DNA of 64,000 bases from Oscillospiraceae bacterium. GTDB taxonomy: Bacteria > Bacillota > Clostridia > Oscillospirales > UBA929. A model generated the notes under the pieces. That model searched no databases and was not told the DNA's origin. It saw only the letters and a program-made list of their open reading frames with translations. The DNA is taken from the NCBI GenBank assembly GCA_009782215.1, contig WRKO01000003.1, forward strand, positions 1 through 64,000. The letters run 5' to 3'. Position numbers and translations under genes: made by a program. Position 1 is the stretch's first letter. Each line of letters opens with the position of its first letter. This document shows, piece after piece, positions 60,398 through 64,000 of the stretch.

Positions 60398-62108
60398 TTC
60401 CGTCATTAAGGATTCGCGTTCGGTTGAGCTGCGAATGGCGTTTTGCTTCCCCGACACCTATGAAATCGGGATGTCTTGTCTTGGGCTGCGTATTCTGTAC
60501 GACGCCGTCAACCGCTTGCCGTACGCGTGGTGCGAGCGGGCGTTCGCGCCGTGGGAGGATATGCGGGCCTTGCTGCTGCGTAAAAAAATCCCCCTCTATG
60601 CCTTGGAGAGCGGCGACGCGCTGCGCGATTTTGACATTTTGGCGTTTACCCTGCAAACCGAGCTGTCGTATACCAACGTCCTCTCTATGCTCGACCTCGC
60701 CGGTATCCCGCTGCGGTCGGGCGAACGGGACGATTCTCACCCGCTGGTCATGGCGGGCGGCCCCTGCGCGTTCAACCCCGAACCGCTCGCGGACTTCATC
60801 GACCTCTTTGTCATCGGCGAGGGCGAAGAGGTCATCGTCGAACTGGCCGAATTGTTCCGCCGTACGGACGCACACTGTGCGTCCGCCGCCCCCGATGCGC
60901 GCCGCAACCTCCTGACCCAAGCGGCCGCGCTCCCCGGCGTCTATGTTCCCGCCCTGCACACGGAGGGCGCGGTCATTCAAAAACGAACCGTCCTTGATTT
61001 AGACGGCGCGTCCTATCCCGAAAAGCCGATTGCCGTGGGTACGGAGATTGTCCATGACCGGGTGATGCTGGAGCTGTTCCGGGGCTGCGCGAGGGGCTGC
61101 CGCTTCTGCCAAGCGGGGCATACAAACCGTCCCGTGCGGGAAAAATCGCCCGGTACGCTTGCCCACCAAGCAAAAGCGGCGGTTGAAAGCGCGGGCGCGG
61201 ATGAAATCGGCTTGCTCTCCCTCTCGACCAGCGACTATTCCGGCTTGGAGCCCCTGTGCGAGGAGCTTGTCTCTTGGTGCAGGCCCAAGCGGGTCAGCCT
61301 TTCCCTTCCCTCGCTCCGCGCCGACAGCTTCCATGTGGGGCTTTTACAGAAAACAGGGCGGAAGACCGGGCTGACCTTCGCGCCGGAGGCGGGCTCGGCC
61401 AGACTGCGGGACGTCATCAACAAAAACCTGAGAGAAGAAGATTTGCTCTCCGCCTGCGCCACTGCGTTTTCCAACGGCTGGAACGGCGTCAAGCTGTATT
61501 TCATGCTGGGCTTGCCGACCGAGACGAACGAAGACCTGCGCGCCATTGCCGAGCTGTGCGAGCGGGTGTGGCGGCTTTCGAGGGCGGACAAGGGGCGGAG
61601 CGTGCGGATTACCGCAAGCGCGTCCTGCTTTGTACCCAAGCCGCACACGCCCTTTCAGTGGGAGCCGATGGTTCCGCCGGACGAGCTGCGGCGGCGCGCG
61701 GCGCTTGTGAAGGGAGCGATGCGCCGTCAAATCACCTTCCACTGGCATGAGCCGGACACGGCCTATCTTGAATGCGCTCTGGCGCGGGGCGACCGGCGCT
61801 TGGGCGCGGTGGTGGAGCGGGCCTATCGCCTCGGCTGCCGGATGGACGGCTGGAGCGAATGTTTCTCGATGGAAAGGTGGCGCGAAGCCTTCGCGCTTGA
61901 GGGCCTTGACCCCGATTCCTACACCCTGCGGCGGCGGGAACCCGACGAGGCCTTGCCGTGGAGCCACATCTCCTGCGGCGTATCGGCGGAGCATCTGAAA
62001 CGGGAACGCGACAAAGCGTACCGGGGCGAAACGTCGGTGGATTGCCGGACAGGGTGCATGAACTGCGGGATTGAAAACTGCCTGCAAAAAAAGGAGGGCG
62101 GCGAATGA
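60321..62108 (+). CDS. B12-binding/radical SAM protein, TIGR03960-like
   Basis: 595 residues from ATG 60321, preceded by GGAGGAG. An N-terminal cobalamin-like domain (AFCFPDTYEIGMSCLGLRI) is followed by the radical SAM domain with the Cys-x3-Cys-x2-Cys motif in CARGCRFCQAG. The C-terminus has CRTGCMNCGIENC. The layout matches the clostridial TIGR03960 family as I recall it. That family usually has a second protein (TIGR03936) beside it; here the next gene is a sugar isomerase-like gene instead. The reaction is not known. Confidence 0.82.
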   Translation: MNPYQRIEPFLTAVKKPARYTGGEVNSVIKDSRSVELRMAFCFPDTYEIGMSCLGLRILYDAVNRLPYAWCERAFAPWEDMRALLLRKKIPLYALESGDALRDFDILAFTLQTELSYTNVLSMLDLAGIPLRSGERDDSHPLVMAGGPCAFNPEPLADFIDLFVIGEGEEVIVELAELFRRTDAHCASAAPDARRNLLTQAAALPGVYVPALHTEGAVIQKRTVLDLDGASYPEKPIAVGTEIVHDRVMLELFRGCARGCRFCQAGHTNRPVREKSPGTLAHQAKAAVESAGADEIGLLSLSTSDYSGLEPLCEELVSWCRPKRVSLSLPSLRADSFHVGLLQKTGRKTGLTFAPEAGSARLRDVINKNLREEDLLSACATAFSNGWNGVKLYFMLGLPTETNEDLRAIAELCERVWRLSRADKGRSVRITASASCFVPKPHTPFQWEPMVPPDELRRRAALVKGAMRRQITFHWHEPDTAYLECALARGDRRLGAVVERAYRLGCRMDGWSECFSMERWREAFALEGLDPDSYTLRRREPDEALPWSHISCGVSAEHLKRERDKAYRGETSVDCRTGCMNCGIENCLQKKEGGE

Positions 62109-62890
62109 TTACGACGTACGCGTGGTTCGGGTACAATCTGCCGATGAAGGAGAGCCTTGAGCTTATCAAGCGGGCGGGCTTTGACGGGGTTACGCTCTGG
62201 TGGAGCGTGGACTTCGGGCGGACGGATTTCCGCGATGCCCCGGATTTGGTGAGACGGGCGGGGCTGTTTGTGGAAAACATCCACGCGCCGTTCGAGGGAA
62301 TCAACAACCTCTGGCTGGATACCCTTGACGGGGACACGCTGACGGATTATTTCCTGCAATCGGTTGACGATTGCGCCGAATATCAAATGCCGGCGATGGT
62401 TCTCCACCTTTCGGGCGGCAGCCGCCCGCCCCCGTTCAACGAGCTGGGCTTAGACAGGTTCAAAAGAATCGTGGAAAGGGCGGAAAAGCGCGGCGTCAGC
62501 GTGGCCTTTGAGAATTTACGCAAACCGGAATATCTGGACTATGTGCTAAGCCGTATCGACTCCCCGCGCGCCGGGTTTTGCTATGACAGCGGGCATCATC
62601 ACTGCTATACGCCGGACGAGGACTTTTTCGCGAAGCACGGCTCCCGCCTGAAGGCTCTGCATCTGCACGACAACGACGGAGGCGGCGACCGGCACCGCCT
62701 GCCGTTTGACGGCACAATCGACTGGGCGGCGGTTATGAAACAGATTTCCCAAGCCGGTTACAAGGGCGCCGTCGCGATGGAAGCGCAAAACTTGGGATAC
62801 GAAAGCCTGCCGCCGGAGGCATTTCTGCGTTTACTCTTTGAACGGGCGGAGCGCCTGCAAAAAATCATGAAGGAGTGGGACACCCCATGA
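62105..62890 (+). CDS. Sugar phosphate isomerase/epimerase-like TIM barrel
   Basis: 261 residues from ATG 62105, overlapping the previous stop by 4 bases. The xylose-isomerase-like barrel is supported by GFDGVTLWWSVDFG, VENIHAPFEGINNLW, LHLSGGSRPP, VAFENLRKPEY, GFCYDSGHHHCYTPDED, ALHLHDNDGGGDRH and VAMEAQNLGYE. The Glu, His and Asp ligands for a metal are present in the right order. The substrate cannot be told. It is coupled to the lipoprotein gene by ATGA. Confidence 0.85.
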   Translation: MITTYAWFGYNLPMKESLELIKRAGFDGVTLWWSVDFGRTDFRDAPDLVRRAGLFVENIHAPFEGINNLWLDTLDGDTLTDYFLQSVDDCAEYQMPAMVLHLSGGSRPPPFNELGLDRFKRIVERAEKRGVSVAFENLRKPEYLDYVLSRIDSPRAGFCYDSGHHHCYTPDEDFFAKHGSRLKALHLHDNDGGGDRHRLPFDGTIDWAAVMKQISQAGYKGAVAMEAQNLGYESLPPEAFLRLLFERAERLQKIMKEWDTP

Positions 62891-64000
62891 AAAGGCTTGT
62901 TGTTTTCGCAATTTTCCTCGCTTTGATTCTACCTCTCGCCGCCTGCGGCGGCACAGTCTCCCCGGAACCCTCTCCCGCGCCGGGGGCGCCGTCCCCGGAG
63001 ATTTCTCCCCCGCAGGACGCGGAATCCCCGGTGGGATACAACCCGCCCATGCCGCCGCCGGAATACCCCGTCATCGACGGCAGTTCGTCCACCATCCTCA
63101 TGCACGCCGCCATCCGCGCCCATCTGACCGGCGCGCGCTTGGTGGATTCCCACAGCCAAACCTACGCCGCGCTGGAGCGGCTCATTCCGGGGCATGACGA
63201 CCCCGCCGACGTGCTGCTCTCGGTGAAATACTACGACGAGACGCTGCAAGACGCCGAAGACCGGGGCGCGGACTTGATTGTCACCCCGGTCGCCAAGGAG
63301 GGGTTTATCTTCCTCGTCAACAAGGACAACCCCGTTGACAGCCTGACACAGCAGCAACTGCGGGATATCTACGCGGGCAGCATCACCAACTGGAAAGAGG
63401 TCGGCGGGAACGACGAGGAGATTAAGCCCTACACCCGCAACTGGGATTCGGGCAGCCAGACGGCGATGGAGGACTTCATGGACGGCGTCCCGATTACGAA
63501 AAACGCGATTGACCAGATGCTGTTTTCCATGTCGTTTATGCTGGAGGGGGTGGCGTATGAGCCCTCCGCCATCGGCTACAACATCTACTCTTGGTCTATG
63601 GAGCAGGCGGTGATGGAAGGCGTGAAGCTGGTGACGGTAGACGGCGTCGCGCCGTCCAACGCCGCGCTCTCGGACGGCAGCTACCCCCTGATTGTCTACA
63701 CCTACAGCTATTACAACCGCGACAACGCCAAGGGCAAGGCCCTGACCGACTGGCTCCTGACCGCCGAGGGGCAGAGAACCATTACAAGCGCGGGCTATGT
63801 GGGCATTTTCGGTGACCTGCCGGAGCCGGATTTCAGCTACTATGACGATGAAAACGCTTCCCGAGAAGCCGCCGACGTCTATTACTCAGAACACGCGAAA
63901 GCCTTCGGCTGGAATGATTACGGCTGGTATGGCTGGCGGCAGACCGACCGGGCGCTGATTGAGTCCTTGGCTGACGGAAAGGGCCGGGATGTAACGGTTT
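62887..64000 (+). CDS. PstS-like phosphate-binding lipoprotein, 3' end outside window
   Basis: From ATG 62887 the frame is open to the end (371 residues so far), with the ATGA overlap to the gene before. A lipobox is clear (FLALILPLAACGG), followed by a Pro/Ser linker (about 24-55) and the phosphate-binding-protein-like fold: VIDGSSSTILMHAAI, VTPVAKEGFIFLVNKDNPV, QQQLRDIYAGSITNWKEVG, WDSGSQTAMEDFMDG and the closing AIGYNIYSW. The lack of the usual strict GAG and TSGT phosphate contacts in place of IDGSSS makes the ligand uncertain, so a PstS-like family protein rather than a proven phosphate receptor. Confidence 0.82.
   Translation, partial: MKRLVVFAIFLALILPLAACGGTVSPEPSPAPGAPSPEISPPQDAESPVGYNPPMPPPEYPVIDGSSSTILMHAAIRAHLTGARLVDSHSQTYAALERLIPGHDDPADVLLSVKYYDETLQDAEDRGADLIVTPVAKEGFIFLVNKDNPVDSLTQQQLRDIYAGSITNWKEVGGNDEEIKPYTRNWDSGSQTAMEDFMDGVPITKNAIDQMLFSMSFMLEGVAYEPSAIGYNIYSWSMEQAVMEGVKLVTVDGVAPSNAALSDGSYPLIVYTYSYYNRDNAKGKALTDWLLTAEGQRTITSAGYVGIFGDLPEPDFSYYDDENASREAADVYYSEHAKAFGWNDYGWYGWRQTDRALIESLADGKGRDVTV

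Overview
The window looks like a stretch of a high-GC, endospore-forming member of the Bacillota, class Clostridia, most likely an Oscillospirales-type gut organism. The reasons are the sporulation and germination genes (cwlD, a spoIVFA-spoIVFB pair, a ger operon), clostridial marker families (CD1247-type zinc-ribbon protein, DUF6062, YqeG, TIGR03960-type radical SAM protein), sigma-A type promoters and strong GGAGG ribosome sites. This assignment is inference; there is no rRNA gene in the window.

Layout. 1-5.5 kb is the lysis end of a prophage: the tail-fibre end, a CD1375/XkdX-like mini-protein, a cassette of small unknown genes, a holin and a zinc amidase. It stops against a chromosomal gene that seems to have lost its 5' end (5.5-6.2 kb), so the junction is a likely attachment site. 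6.3-13.1 kb holds an orphan response regulator, a secreted SLH-domain surface protein, a polyprenyl-phosphate-sugar type glycosyltransferase and a GT-C-like membrane protein whose frame is broken in a run of 12 G. 13.2-20.5 kb carries Asp23, a tyrosine recombinase with Ogt, an AT-rich VanZ-like gene, a secreted M23-deacetylase fusion, radA and cwlD.

20.5-32.2 kb is mostly a leftward housekeeping block: YqeG, a TIM-barrel protein, M24 peptidase, EF-P, CD1247-type protein, phosphoesterase, tgt, comEC (split by an in-frame stop), holA and rnmV, plus an exonuclease and a DUF6062 protein. 32.2-36.2 kb has an acyl-ACP thioesterase, a germinant receptor operon in the order A-C-B with unusually short B and C subunits, and an MgtC-like protein. 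36.3-41.6 kb holds an AraC-like regulator with a long helical C-terminus, xylulokinase, a small regulator with its own promoter/operator, and guaB.

41.8-58.7 kb is signalling and transport: a beta-propeller sensor ending in an HD-GYP domain, a copper ATPase, a five-gene oligopeptide ABC operon (D-F-B-C-A), and a very large hybrid histidine kinase with two HPt domains overlapping a response regulator. 58.8-64 kb has spoIVFA-spoIVFB, a radical SAM protein, a sugar isomerase-like protein and a PstS-like lipoprotein that runs off the end.

The most interesting ideas are (i) a prophage sitting inside a conserved clostridial gene, (ii) a possibly phase-variable surface glycosylation module (SLH protein, GT2, GT-C with a G12 tract), and (iii) several single-base lesions. 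The last could be real decay or assembly error, and that caveat applies to every frameshift claim here.
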